NCBI RefSeq assembly: GCF_001613365.1
Contig: NZ_BDCF01000043.1
Location: 1-64,000, forward strand
Source of the DNA: Nocardia xishanensis NBRC 101358
GTDB lineage: Bacteria; Actinomycetota; Actinomycetes; Mycobacteriales; Mycobacteriaceae
DNA: 64,000 bases
Direction of reading: 5' to 3'
Below are positions 42,923 through 54,497 of this stretch, piece by piece (position 1 is the first letter of the stretch; every line of letters begins with the position of its first letter). Below the pieces are notes generated by a model. It ran no database searches. It was not told the origin of the DNA and worked only from the letters and a program-made list of their open reading frames with translations. The position numbers were made by a program, and so were the translations under genes.

Positions 42923-44707
42923 GTGCTGCGCACCCACTTGGCTGGTTCGCTGCGAAGCGAGCACGCCGGTCAGACCGTCACCCTCACCGGCTGGGTGGCG
43001 CGGCGGCGCGACCACGGTGGCGTGATCTTCATCGATCTGCGCGATGCGTCGGGTGTGGCGCAGGTGGTTTTCCGTGAAGGCGAGGCCGCCGAGCAGGCGC
43101 ACCGGCTGCGCGCCGAGTACTGCGTGCTGATCACCGGTGTGGTGGAACAGCGGCCGGACGGCAACGAGAACCCCGAGCTGCCGACCGGGCAGATCGAGGT
43201 GAACGTCGGCAAGCTGGAGGTGCTCAACGAGAGCGCTCCGCTGCCGTTCCAGCTCGACGAGCAGCCCGGTGACGAGGCCAGGCTGAAGTACCGCTACCTC
43301 GACCTGCGCCGCGAGGGCCCAGGGCACGCCATCCGGCTGCGCTCGAAGGTCAACGCCGCGGCGCGCGCGGTGCTGGCGCACCACGAGTTCGTCGAGGTCG
43401 AGACCCCGACGATGACCCGCTCCACCCCCGAGGGCGCTCGCGACTTCCTGGTGCCGGCGCGTCTGCAGCCGGGCAACTTCTACGCGCTGCCGCAGAGCCC
43501 GCAGCTGTTCAAACAGCTGCTCATGGTCGGCGGCATCGAGCGCTACTACCAGATCGCGCGCTGCTACCGCGACGAGGACTTCCGCGCCGACCGGCAGCCC
43601 GAGTTCACCCAGCTCGACATCGAGATGAGCTTCGTGCGCCAGGAGGACGTGATCCTGCTGGCCGAGGAGATCCTTGTCGCCCTGTGGAAGCTGATCGGCC
43701 ACGAGATCCCGACGCCGATTCCGCACATGACCTACGCCGAGGCCATGCGCCGGTTCGGCTCGGACAAGCCCGACCTGCGCTTCGGCGTCGAGATCACCGA
43801 GTGCACCGAGTACTTCCAGGACACCCCGTTCCGGGTGTTCCAGGCGCCCTACGTCGGCGCGGTCGTGATGCCGGGCGGCGCGAGCCAGCCGCGGCGTCAG
43901 CTCGACGCCTGGCAGGAGTGGGCCAAGCAGCGCGGGGCCAAGGGCCTGGCGTACATCCTGGTGAACGAGGACGGCACGCTCGGCGGCCCGGTCGCCAAGA
44001 ACCTCAGCGAGGCCGAGCGCGAAGGGCTGGCCAAGCACGTCGGCGCGGAGCCCGGCGACTGCGTCTTCTTCGCGGCGGGTGCAGCCAAGGCCCAGCGCGC
44101 GCTGCTCGGCGCGGCGCGGGGCGAGATCGCCCGCAAGGTCGGGTTGATCGATGAGAACGCCTGGTCGTTCGTGTGGATCGTGGACGCGCCGCTGTTCGAG
44201 TCCACCGCCGACGCGACCGCGAGCGGCGATGTGGCGCTTGGTCATTCGGCGTGGACCGCGGTGCACCACGCGTTCACCTCGCCGAAGCCGGAGTCGCTCG
44301 ACACCTTCGACACCGACCCCGACTCGGCGCTGGCCTACGCCTACGACATCGTCTGCAACGGCAACGAGATCGGCGGCGGCTCGATCCGTATCCACCGCCG
44401 CGATGTTCAGGAACGCGTCTTCAAGGTGATGGGCATCAGCCACGACGAGGCCCAGGAGAAGTTCGGCTTCCTGCTCGACGCCTTCGCCTACGGCGCCCCG
44501 CCGCACGGCGGCATCGCCTTCGGCTGGGACCGCATCACCGCCCTGCTGGCGGGCCTGGACTCCATCCGCGAGGTCATCGCCTTCCCGAAGACCGGCGGCG
44601 GCGTCGACCCGCTGACCGACGCGCCCGCGCCGATCACCGCGCAGCAGCGCAAGGAGGCGGGACTGGACGTCAAGCCGGAGCAGGAAAAGGTCGAGGTCAC
44701 CGAGTAG
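42923..44707 (+). CDS. aspS: Aspartyl-tRNA synthetase
   Basis: A 594-residue bacterial-type class II AspRS with an N-terminal OB-fold anticodon domain (VTLTGWVARRRDHGGVIFIDL), motif 2 (YYQIARCYRDEDFRADRQPE), the bacterial GAD insertion domain (about 300-420) and motif 3 (GIAFGWDRITALLAG). In organisms lacking AsnRS and having GatCAB the enzyme also charges tRNA-Asn; whether that holds here cannot be seen. GTG 42923 with GAAAGGA upstream gives the expected N-terminus (LRTHLAGSL) and length; the frame continues upstream without support. Confidence 0.95.
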   Translation: MLRTHLAGSLRSEHAGQTVTLTGWVARRRDHGGVIFIDLRDASGVAQVVFREGEAAEQAHRLRAEYCVLITGVVEQRPDGNENPELPTGQIEVNVGKLEVLNESAPLPFQLDEQPGDEARLKYRYLDLRREGPGHAIRLRSKVNAAARAVLAHHEFVEVETPTMTRSTPEGARDFLVPARLQPGNFYALPQSPQLFKQLLMVGGIERYYQIARCYRDEDFRADRQPEFTQLDIEMSFVRQEDVILLAEEILVALWKLIGHEIPTPIPHMTYAEAMRRFGSDKPDLRFGVEITECTEYFQDTPFRVFQAPYVGAVVMPGGASQPRRQLDAWQEWAKQRGAKGLAYILVNEDGTLGGPVAKNLSEAEREGLAKHVGAEPGDCVFFAAGAAKAQRALLGAARGEIARKVGLIDENAWSFVWIVDAPLFESTADATASGDVALGHSAWTAVHHAFTSPKPESLDTFDTDPDSALAYAYDIVCNGNEIGGGSIRIHRRDVQERVFKVMGISHDEAQEKFGFLLDAFAYGAPPHGGIAFGWDRITALLAGLDSIREVIAFPKTGGGVDPLTDAPAPITAQQRKEAGLDVKPEQEKVEVTE

Positions 44708-44729
44708 GCCCGGCCGACGGTCGCCGAAC

Positions 44730-44776
44730 GCGCCGTCCGTTTCGGAGTCGTATATCGGCTCCGGGGCGGACGGCGC
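44730..44776. terminator. Terminator hairpin after aspS
   Basis: GCGCCGTCCG (44730-44739) pairs with CGGACGGCGC (44767-44776). The inner CGGAG/CTCCG arms pair after three T-G wobbles, leaving a TATAT-containing loop. It lies between convergent aspS and the membrane-protein gene. Confidence 0.8.
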
Positions 44777-44797
44777 GTCGCGTTCACCGCGCTTCTT

Positions 44798-45832
44798 TCA
44801 GACCTGGGCGACGCGCCCGCCGATGAGGGTGCGGTAGGCGTAGGTCACCGCGATGATCGAGACCGGGCCTGCGGCGAGCAGTCCGATACCGCACAGCAGC
44901 AGGCCGAGGAAGGTGATCACCGCGACGGACAGCGCCAGCAGCAGCACCGGCCAGATGTTGTTGATCACCAGGATGGCGCTCGACCTGATCGCGTCGAACG
45001 GGCCCAGATCCTGATCGACCACGAAGTGCAGCGCGAACATACACAGCATGCCGACGAGGAGTCCGGGAATCACGCACAGCGCCAAACCGATCCAGGTGCC
45101 GAGGAATGCGAGCAGGGCGGTCAGCAAGACATTCCCCGTGTTCACGAACTTGAAGTACGAACCGAAAACCGGTTTGGCGCCATCGGTTTCGTATAGCGCC
45201 CCGCGAACCATCGCGGCCTGTAACAACCACAGCGCCGCCATCACCGCGAGGAAGAGCAATACCAGCGGCAAGAACGAGTTCGGTTCGAATATCTGGACGA
45301 ACAACACGAAGACCAAGTAAATGACGACGCCAAGCGCCGTAATTCCTAGCCAGGGAGCAGGATTCGCCCGGAACTTTTCCAGGCCGTAGCTGAGCGCGTG
45401 CCCGACATCGAGACCGCCGGGCGTTCCTACTTGATAGCCGTAGACCGGCTGTCCCGGTGTCGCGCCGGGAGGTATAGTCCCCGGTTGCTGCGGCACACCG
45501 TATTCGGGTGTGCCGTATTGTTGCGACGCGCCGTACTGCTGTGGTGACTCAGGCCCGCTGCCCGCGGGTCCGTACGAGGGTTGCTGGGCGGCCACCGCGG
45601 GCGGCGGCTCCACCGGCTCGGCGCCGTACTGGGCCGCTCCCGGACCCTCGAATTGCGGATAACCGGCTCCACCAGGCATTTCGTGGCGGGCATGACCCAC
45701 TCCTGGCGGTGGTGCGTACGGGTCACCGCTTTCGTGTTGCCCCGGCTGGGCCGCGAACTGTTCGCTTTCACCGCCCTGCCGGGGTGTACCGCCTGCGGGG
45801 TCCTTCGGTGCGGAGGACGGTGTGTCGGTCAA
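44798..45832 (-). CDS. Pro/Gly-rich polytopic membrane protein (Rv2560-like)
   Basis: A 344-residue protein resembling M. tuberculosis Rv2560. The N-terminal 140 residues are Pro/Gly/Gln/Tyr-rich and disordered (repeated QYG/PEYG motifs); the remainder is a membrane domain of about six helices with an amphipathic first segment (YGLEKFRANPAPWLG). The start is taken as TTG 45832, where AAAGG is about ten bases upstream; the frame runs further 5' without an initiation signal. The function is unknown; the disordered tail suggests a cytoplasmic interaction platform. It is divergent from the phosphotransferase gene. Confidence 0.7.
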   Translation of the reverse strand: MTDTPSSAPKDPAGGTPRQGGESEQFAAQPGQHESGDPYAPPPGVGHARHEMPGGAGYPQFEGPGAAQYGAEPVEPPPAVAAQQPSYGPAGSGPESPQQYGASQQYGTPEYGVPQQPGTIPPGATPGQPVYGYQVGTPGGLDVGHALSYGLEKFRANPAPWLGITALGVVIYLVFVLFVQIFEPNSFLPLVLLFLAVMAALWLLQAAMVRGALYETDGAKPVFGSYFKFVNTGNVLLTALLAFLGTWIGLALCVIPGLLVGMLCMFALHFVVDQDLGPFDAIRSSAILVINNIWPVLLLALSVAVITFLGLLLCGIGLLAAGPVSIIAVTYAYRTLIGGRVAQV

Positions 45833-46011
45833 TGTCGGAGACCTTTCGACGCAACTGGTTTGCGATGTGGCGCACAGCAGTTCACGATGAGAAAACCGGA
45901 CGCGTGCGATGGTGTCAAGCGAGCGCGACGCGGCCGGCGACCGCGACACGAGACACGCCGAGCGAAGCGGAAAGGTTGCGTAACCGCTCGCTAGAAGTGA
46001 CCCGATGCGAG

Positions 46012-46017
46012 TAGCTT
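46012..46017 (+). promoter_or_regulatory. -10 element of a leaderless gene
   Basis: TAGCTT lies eight bases before ATG 46026, and no Shine-Dalgarno is present. This is the arrangement of leaderless actinobacterial transcripts. Confidence 0.5.
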
Positions 46018-46025
46018 GAGAGGCG

Positions 46026-47195
46026 ATGACCGCACTATTGGCCGAACGCGCCGCCGAAGTCGTGTCCGCAGCACAACAGTTGCTCACAAAGCGAATGGGT
46101 GCTCCGGTGAAGCTGAGCGATCCGATGGAACTCAGCGGTAGTGGTAGGACGACAGTCCTACGTGTGCGTGTTGCCGAGAATTCGTTCTCGCTGCCCAGGA
46201 CGCTGATCGTCAAGCAGGTGCGCGGCGCCGCCAGGGACCGCCGCACCGGAGGCTTGGCGCCCGGCGTCGCCAGCATCGATTCGGCATTCCTCCGGGAAGC
46301 CGTCTCCTACCAGTTCACCACCGCGCTCAGCCGCGAGCAGCGGCCAGGCGCGTATCTGATCGCGCACAGCCTGCCCGACCGCTTGCTGATTCTGTCGGAT
46401 CTCGGCGAGAACGCCAGGATGACCGCGGTGCTGCGGTCCGGCGTCGAGCCGGCCACCCGCAACGCGCTGATGGCCTTCGCCCAGGCGCTCGGCCGCATGC
46501 ACGCGGCCACCGTCGGGCGCGAAGCAGATTTCGTCGCGTTGCTGCGCCGCGTGGAGGTCGTGCACCGGGTCGACGGGATCGCCCAGCAGGCCGAGGCCGC
46601 CATCTCCGAGGTGCCGGGGCTGCTGCAACGCGAGCTCGGCATCGAGGTGCCCGGTGAGATCGCCGAGCGCATCGTGCGCGGCAACCGGCTGTTCTCGGCC
46701 GGGCGGTTCCGTGCGTTCAGCCCGTCGGACCTGTGCCCGGACAACGTCATGCTCAACCAGGAGGGCGCGCGGTTCCTCGACTACGAGTGGGGCGGCTTCC
46801 GTGACGCCACGCTCGACATCGCCTACGCGCTGGTCTCCTTCCCCGGCTGCCTGTGCGATTTCGAGCTGTCCAGGGAACGCGCAAGGCAGATGGTCGAGGC
46901 TTGGCGCTCGGAGATCGTCGGGGTGTTCCCGGCGCTCGCCGACGACGAGGTGCTCGCCGAGCGCATCCTGGAGGCCAGGCTCATCTGGGTGTGGCTGACC
47001 ACCTATTGGTTCCTGCCCGCCGACCACACCCGCATCGCGGTAGCGCGCGAGCACGGGCTGTCGGTGCCGCGCTCGGCTGCGCTGATCAACCGCTGGGCCG
47101 CGCTCGCCGAGGACGCGCGCTGCACCGGCGACGACGTGATCGGCGATTTCGCGGACGAGGTGTCCGCGATGTTGGAAGAGCGCTGGTCGGAGTAA
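46026..47195 (+). CDS. APH/choline-kinase-like phosphotransferase
   Basis: A 389-residue protein with the aminoglycoside-phosphotransferase-like kinase fold: an N-lobe Lys in TLIVKQV, the catalytic loop SPSDLCPDNVMLN (Asp and Asn kept, the usual HG before Asp replaced by PS) and the metal-binding Asp in RFLDYEWGG. The substrate is unknown. Loss of the His does not exclude activity in this fold. It stands alone between divergent and convergent neighbours and seems to be expressed from a leaderless transcript. Clinical resistance is not implied by the fold. Confidence 0.7.
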   Translation: MTALLAERAAEVVSAAQQLLTKRMGAPVKLSDPMELSGSGRTTVLRVRVAENSFSLPRTLIVKQVRGAARDRRTGGLAPGVASIDSAFLREAVSYQFTTALSREQRPGAYLIAHSLPDRLLILSDLGENARMTAVLRSGVEPATRNALMAFAQALGRMHAATVGREADFVALLRRVEVVHRVDGIAQQAEAAISEVPGLLQRELGIEVPGEIAERIVRGNRLFSAGRFRAFSPSDLCPDNVMLNQEGARFLDYEWGGFRDATLDIAYALVSFPGCLCDFELSRERARQMVEAWRSEIVGVFPALADDEVLAERILEARLIWVWLTTYWFLPADHTRIAVAREHGLSVPRSAALINRWAALAEDARCTGDDVIGDFADEVSAMLEERWSE

Positions 47196-47241
47196 TCGCG
47201 GCGCCGCGGACCGCCTGTTTCGCATCACCGGTTCGCGAGCG

Positions 47242-47285
47242 GCTGATCACCGCATGTCAGTGATGTCCGGCATGCGGTGATCAGC
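47242..47285. terminator. Bidirectional hairpin terminator
   Basis: Perfect 15-base arms GCTGATCACCGCATG (47242-47256) and its complement (47271-47285) close a 14-base loop between the convergent phosphotransferase and phoD-like genes. Confidence 0.85.
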
Positions 47286-47301
47286 GACTCGGCCGCGAAG
47301 A

Positions 47302-48972
47302 TCAGAGCACCGGCGCGGGGCGCGGCTCGATGCGACCGCCGCTGGGCACCGCGAAGCTCGCCCCGTGTCGCACACCGGTCGCCGGGTCGGTGACGTCGGT
47401 CAGGTAGAACCAGTCCATTTGCGAGCGCTCTTCGGTCACGTCGAGGACGCCGTATCCATGCGACTCCAGCTCGACGTAGCGCATGTGGTGGTTGAAGCTC
47501 TTGATCGAATCCTCGATCGGCACCGCCACGGTGCGGGGAGCCGCCTTCAGCACCTCGCCGATGCTCGACGAGGTGACCGACGGAACGACGAACTCCGCAC
47601 CCACGGTCGGTCCGGCGGGATAGTTCGCGGCGTCGATCGGCAGGTCAGAGGCCCACGACGAGTGGATGTCGCCGGTCAGGAAGACGACGTCACCGACCTG
47701 CTGCTCGCTGATCGCACGGAACAGGCGCTGCCGGTCGGCGGTGTAGCCGTCCCACTGGTCGGCATTGGCGGGCACGCCGGACTGCGGCACGCCGAGTGCG
47801 CCGGTGAAGGCCGCGGTGGTCGCGGGCTCCAGCGGCGGGAAGACCAGCGGCGCGATCATCACCGAGTTGCCGACCAGCTTCCAGCGGACCGGCGCCGAGA
47901 CCAAACCTGCGGTGAGCCAGTCCATCTGAGCCTTGCCGGTGATGGTGCGCGCGGGGTTGTCGACCTCGCGCCAGCCCGGCCCCGGGGAGGGCTGCCGATC
48001 CCGGTAGCTGCGCAGGTCGAGCATGGACAGTTCGGCGAGGGTGCCGAAACGCAGCCGCCGGTAGATCTGCACATTCTCGCCGGAACCGGTGGCGCGCACC
48101 GGCATCCACTCCAGATAGGCGCGCGCCGAGGCGGCGCGGCGGTCCTGCCAGTCGCCCTGCACGGCGGGATTGTGGTGGTTGGCGCCGCCCGACCAGGAAT
48201 TGTCCGCCGACTCGTGGTCGTCCCAGGTGCAGATGAACGGCAGCAGGGCGTGCAGCGCGATCAGGTCGGGATCGGTCTTGTACTGGGCGTGACGGATGCG
48301 GTAGTCGGTCAGCGTGACGATCTCGTGCGCCGGATCATGCGGCCGCACCGCGCCGTCGCGGCCGCCGTACTCGCCGCGACCGTATTCGTACAGGTAGTCG
48401 CCGAGGTGGATGATCGCGTCGAGGTCGGATCGCGCGGCGAGGTGCCGGTACGCGCCGAACCAGCCCGCTTCCCAGTTGGCGCAGGAGACCACGCCGAAGC
48501 GAAGCCGGTCGGGCGTGTCGGAAGGGGCGGGCGCGGTGCGGGTTCGCCCGACCGGCGAGGTCTCGCCGAGCGCGGTGAATCGGTACCAGTACTCACGGCC
48601 GGGGGTGAGCCCGGTCGCGTCGATCTTCACGGTGTGATCGGAATCGGCTGTGGCCGTTGCGGTTCCGGACGCGGCGATGGAGGCGAAGCCCGGATCGCCG
48701 GCGAGCTCCCAGCGCACCGCGGCCGGTGCGCCGACGCCGGAGCCTGGCGTGGCGTCGTCGGACACGGTGACCCGGGTCCAGAGGACTATGCCGGTGGGGA
48801 GCGGATCGCCGGAGGCTATGCCGTGCCGGAACACGGGGCCCGAGGCGCGCGCCGGCCCCGGGGTGAGCAGCGCGCCCGCGGTGGCCGCCGCGGCGGCACC
48901 GCCTTTCAACAGGGTGCGCCGGGCGAACGGACCGGTCTGGACGGTATCTGAAACGACCACGTTTTCAGCCAC
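47302..48972 (-). CDS. phoD: PhoD-family alkaline phosphatase/phosphodiesterase
   Basis: A 556-residue Tat-exported enzyme. The twin-arginine signal is FARRTLLKGG with Arg18-Arg19, followed by an Ala-rich hydrophobic stretch. The mature protein begins with a beta-sandwich domain (FRHGIASGDPLPTGIVLWTR) and continues with the metallophosphoesterase domain: FGVVSCANWE, IIHLGDYLYEYG, CTWDDHESADNSW, and LTGDIHSSWASDL for metal ligands. PhoD enzymes use calcium and iron to release phosphate from mono- and diesters outside the cell. Tat export fits cofactor loading in the cytoplasm. No Pho box was identified upstream. Confidence 0.9.
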   Translation of the reverse strand: MAENVVVSDTVQTGPFARRTLLKGGAAAAATAGALLTPGPARASGPVFRHGIASGDPLPTGIVLWTRVTVSDDATPGSGVGAPAAVRWELAGDPGFASIAASGTATATADSDHTVKIDATGLTPGREYWYRFTALGETSPVGRTRTAPAPSDTPDRLRFGVVSCANWEAGWFGAYRHLAARSDLDAIIHLGDYLYEYGRGEYGGRDGAVRPHDPAHEIVTLTDYRIRHAQYKTDPDLIALHALLPFICTWDDHESADNSWSGGANHHNPAVQGDWQDRRAASARAYLEWMPVRATGSGENVQIYRRLRFGTLAELSMLDLRSYRDRQPSPGPGWREVDNPARTITGKAQMDWLTAGLVSAPVRWKLVGNSVMIAPLVFPPLEPATTAAFTGALGVPQSGVPANADQWDGYTADRQRLFRAISEQQVGDVVFLTGDIHSSWASDLPIDAANYPAGPTVGAEFVVPSVTSSSIGEVLKAAPRTVAVPIEDSIKSFNHHMRYVELESHGYGVLDVTEERSQMDWFYLTDVTDPATGVRHGASFAVPSGGRIEPRPAPVL

Positions 48973-49090
48973 GGCTGTTGATCACAGCCGATGCGAGCCG
49001 GACTGGCAAATCGACAGGGCCCGGATCACTTCCTCCGGCGGGTTCCGGGCCGCGCCCCTGGTGTCGGGGCCGGGCGGTACGGTCGAAAAC

Positions 49091-49162
49091 ATGAGCGAGC
49101 GAATCGTGTATCGCCGCGCTTCGCGCAAGCCGTGGCCGAGCGTCAGGGAGGCGCAGGTATGA
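49091..49162 (+). CDS. Leaderless 23-codon ORF coupled to rarA
   Basis: A short frame starts at ATG 49091, seven bases after a TACGGT (49078-49083) that fits TANNNT, and ends with a TGA overlapping the rarA ATG (ATGA). The peptide begins MSERIVYRR and ends PSVREAQV. It contains the AGGGAGG ribosome-binding site of rarA. A similar linker lies at 6447-6509. It may set rarA translation; whether the peptide matters is unknown. Confidence 0.4.
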   Translation: MSERIVYRRASRKPWPSVREAQV

Positions 49163-50517
49163 GCGAGGGGCTGTTCGAGGTGCCCGGCCAGGCCGCGCCG
49201 GAGTCGGATGCGCTCGGCGGCGCGGGCGTGGATTTCCGCGGGCCGGGCAGCGCCGCGCCGCTGGCCGTGCGGATGCGACCCGCCACGTTGGACGAGGTGG
49301 TCGGGCAGCAGCATCTGCTCGGCCCCGGGTCGCCGCTTCGCCGGTTGATCGAGGGCTCGGGCGCGGCGTCGGTGCTGCTGTTCGGTCCGCCCGGCACCGG
49401 GAAGACCACGCTGGCCTCGCTCATCTCGCAGGCGACCGGCCGCCGTTTCGAAGCGCTCTCGGCGCTCTCGGCCGGAGTGAAGGAGGTGCGCGCGGTCATC
49501 GACCTGGCCCGCAGGCGGCTCACGGCCGGCGAGCGCACTGTGCTGTTCATCGATGAGGTGCACCGCTTCTCCAAGACCCAGCAGGACGCGCTGCTCGCCG
49601 CGGTGGAGAACCGGATCGTGCTGCTCGTCGGCGCGACGACGGAGAATCCCTCGTTCTCGGTCGTCTCCCCGCTGCTGTCGCGCTCGCTGGTGCTGCAACT
49701 GCGGTCGCTGACCGACGCCGACATCCGCGTCGTGCTCGAACGCGCGCTCGCCGACCCGCGCGGGTTCGGCGGCGCCTACACCGTCACCGGCGAGGCGCTT
49801 GACCACATCGTTCGGGTCGCGGGCGGCGACGCACGCCGGGCGCTGACCGCCTTGGAGGCGTCCGCCGAATCCTCGCTCGACGGCACGGTGGACCTGGCCC
49901 TGGTCGAGGCGAGCGTGGACAAGGCCGCCGTGCGCTACGACCGCGCGGGCGACCAGCACTACGACGTGGTCAGCGCCTTCATCAAGTCGATCCGCGGCTC
50001 CGACGTCGACGCGGCGCTGCACTATCTGGCGCGCATGATGAGCGCGGGGGAGGACCCGCGCTTCATCGCGCGGCGGCTGGTCATCTCCGCCAGCGAGGAC
50101 ATCGGCATGGCCGACCCGATGGCCTTGCAGACCGCGGTGGCGGCCGCGCACGTCGTCCAGCTGATCGGCATGCCCGAGGCGCAGCTCACCCTGACTCACG
50201 CGACCATCCACCTGGCCACCGCCCCGAAGTCCGGCGCGGTCCCCGCCGCGCTCGGCGCCGCCATGGCCGACATCTCCGCGGGCAAGGCGGGCGCCGTGCC
50301 GCCGCACCTGCGCGACGGGCACTACGCGGGCGCGGCGCTGCTCGGCCACGCCCAGGGCTACAAGTACCCGCACGACGATCCCGACGGCGTCCTCGCCCAG
50401 CAATACCCGCCCGACGAAATCGTCGGCGCCGACTACTACCGCCCGACCGATCACGGCTACGAGCGCGAGGTCGGCCCGCGCGTCGACCGGCTACGCCGGA
50501 TCGTGCGCGGCAAGTAG
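49159..50517 (+). CDS. rarA: Replication-associated recombination AAA ATPase RarA/MgsA
   Basis: A 452-residue AAA+ ATPase of the RarA/MgsA/WRNIP1 family, which acts at stalled replication forks. It shows RMRPATLDEVVGQQHLLG, Walker A GPPGTGKT (76-83), Walker B LFIDEVHRFSKTQQDA, sensor GATTENPSFSV, and the C-terminal tetramerisation part with MSAGEDPRFIARRL, then ASEDIGMADP and the terminal KYPHDDPDG. The M. tuberculosis homologue lies in the same alaS region. The start at 49159 is set by AGGGAGG and the family N-terminus. Confidence 0.92.
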   Translation: MSEGLFEVPGQAAPESDALGGAGVDFRGPGSAAPLAVRMRPATLDEVVGQQHLLGPGSPLRRLIEGSGAASVLLFGPPGTGKTTLASLISQATGRRFEALSALSAGVKEVRAVIDLARRRLTAGERTVLFIDEVHRFSKTQQDALLAAVENRIVLLVGATTENPSFSVVSPLLSRSLVLQLRSLTDADIRVVLERALADPRGFGGAYTVTGEALDHIVRVAGGDARRALTALEASAESSLDGTVDLALVEASVDKAAVRYDRAGDQHYDVVSAFIKSIRGSDVDAALHYLARMMSAGEDPRFIARRLVISASEDIGMADPMALQTAVAAAHVVQLIGMPEAQLTLTHATIHLATAPKSGAVPAALGAAMADISAGKAGAVPPHLRDGHYAGAALLGHAQGYKYPHDDPDGVLAQQYPPDEIVGADYYRPTDHGYEREVGPRVDRLRRIVRGK

Positions 50518-50529
50518 CCTGCGACGCCC

Positions 50530-50928
50530 TCAGTCGACGGCGAACGTGGACGTGCCGGTGACCGACCAGACGCGCGTCAGCTTTCCCGCCGTGGCTTCGA
50601 ACATGTCGATGCCGCTGTGGTCGGGCTGATCCGGTTGGTGGGAGCGCCAGCGGATCGCGAAGGTTCCCGAACCGGCGGCGTCCACTTCGCCCGCCGCGTC
50701 TCCGTCCATGGTGAATCGCAAGCCGGGCCTGGCCGCCCGGAATTCGCCGATGAACGCGGCCACATCGTCCGGTCCGCGCAGGGCGTCGGTGATCTCGCCG
50801 GTCGGGGACGCGAACCGGATCCGGAAGTCCGGGGAAAGCAGCTTCGGCGCCGATTCCATTGCGCCGTTCCAGAATTCGGTCCAACGCAGGGCCAGCTGAA
50901 AGGCGGTGACGTGGTCGGTGGTCGGCAA
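50530..50928 (-). CDS. SnoaL-like/NTF2-fold protein
   Basis: A 132-residue protein of the NTF2/SnoaL-like fold. It shows the typical early helix (AFQLALRWTEFWNGAME), then PDFRIRFASPTGEITDALRG, FIGEFRAARPGLRF and a C-terminal sheet with GIDMFEATAGKLTRVW. Such proteins act as isomerases, hydrolases or ligand binders; no conclusive catalytic set is visible. The start is TTG 50928 with AAGGAG six bases upstream. It follows the WYL regulator gene by 56 bases on the same strand, so the two may be co-transcribed. Confidence 0.65.
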   Translation of the reverse strand: MPTTDHVTAFQLALRWTEFWNGAMESAPKLLSPDFRIRFASPTGEITDALRGPDDVAAFIGEFRAARPGLRFTMDGDAAGEVDAAGSGTFAIRWRSHQPDQPDHSGIDMFEATAGKLTRVWSVTGTSTFAVD

Positions 50929-50984
50929 GAGTCGCTCCTTCGGAAGGGTCGCGGCGGGCTGCCGCGACCGGCGCCGTCCACGAT

Positions 50985-51704
50985 TCAGCCCTCGCGCGAC
51001 AACGGGTTGTCGGTGATCGCGGTCACATCGATGAGTTTGCCGTCGCCCATAGGGATCATCGACAGGTCGATCTCGCGAGCCGCGACGGGCTCGTCCAGCA
51101 CGCTCGCCGCGCGGACTCGGTCCAGCCGAAATCCGCGCAAGCCACCGCGCAGCCGGCACCACGCGTAGAGGAACCAGTGATCGGCCACCAGGAAGGCCAG
51201 CGGTTCGACCTCACGGACGGTGCCCGCCCCGTCGCGGTCGAGGTAGTCCAAGCGCAGCACGCGGCCGCGGACCACCGCCTCGAGGATCGCCGGGGGGACG
51301 GCCGACACCGAATCCGCAGGCAAAAGCCGGATGCGTTCGACCAGAGCGGTCGCCCGGACCCGATCGCCCTCCGGCAGCACCGCGACGACCTTGCGCACCG
51401 CCGAGCCTGCCGCCTCGGCGAACGGCGTGCCGGCCAGGCGAGAAAGGCCCACCGCGAGGGCTGTCGCCTCCGCCGGGGTGAGGCTCACCGGGGCGAGAGT
51501 GCGATGCCTGTCGAGTGCGTAGCCTCCGGCACGGCCGGGCACAGTGACGATCGGCAGGCCCGCCTGCATGAGGGCCGCGAGGTCACGCTCGATCGTGCGG
51601 GTGGATACCTCGAACCGGGCCGCGAGCTGACGGGCGGTGCGTGGGCGCGGCGCGTACGCTCGCAACTCTTCGGCGAGCGCGTACAGTCGCTCTGTTTTCG
51701 TCAC
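50985..51704 (-). CDS. YafY-type HTH-WYL transcriptional regulator
   Basis: A 239-residue regulator. The N-terminal winged helix (residues 1-60) reads ERLYALAEELRAY, then TARQLAARFEVSTRTIERDL and LPIVTVPGRAGGYAL. The C-terminal WYL domain (about 125-215) has LRLDYLDRDG and FLVADHWFLYAWC, a variant of the usual W-Y-L. WYL regulators sense nucleic acids or other ligands and often control stress or DNA-damage genes. GTG 51704 is the likely start. It is divergent from alaS with about 125 bases between and could regulate itself and the SnoaL-like gene. Confidence 0.85.
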   Translation of the reverse strand: MTKTERLYALAEELRAYAPRPRTARQLAARFEVSTRTIERDLAALMQAGLPIVTVPGRAGGYALDRHRTLAPVSLTPAEATALAVGLSRLAGTPFAEAAGSAVRKVVAVLPEGDRVRATALVERIRLLPADSVSAVPPAILEAVVRGRVLRLDYLDRDGAGTVREVEPLAFLVADHWFLYAWCRLRGGLRGFRLDRVRAASVLDEPVAAREIDLSMIPMGDGKLIDVTAITDNPLSREG

Positions 51705-51816
51705 GGGAAGTCCTGGGTGGTCGGCGCGGATTCGCCGGATGCGGCGGGTGCGCCCGATTGTCGCGAACGGTGGCGCGTGGTGCGGACTCGGCGCAAAACG
51801 CGTGGACAGCGACCGG

Positions 51817-51822
51817 TAGGCT
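51817..51822 (+). promoter_or_regulatory. -10 element of leaderless alaS
   Basis: TAGGCT lies eight bases before GTG 51831, and no Shine-Dalgarno is present. This suggests that the alaS mRNA begins at or next to its start codon. Confidence 0.5.
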
Positions 51823-51830
51823 GGACATTT

Positions 51831-54496
<2,666 letters not shown>

Positions 54497-54497
<1 letters not shown>

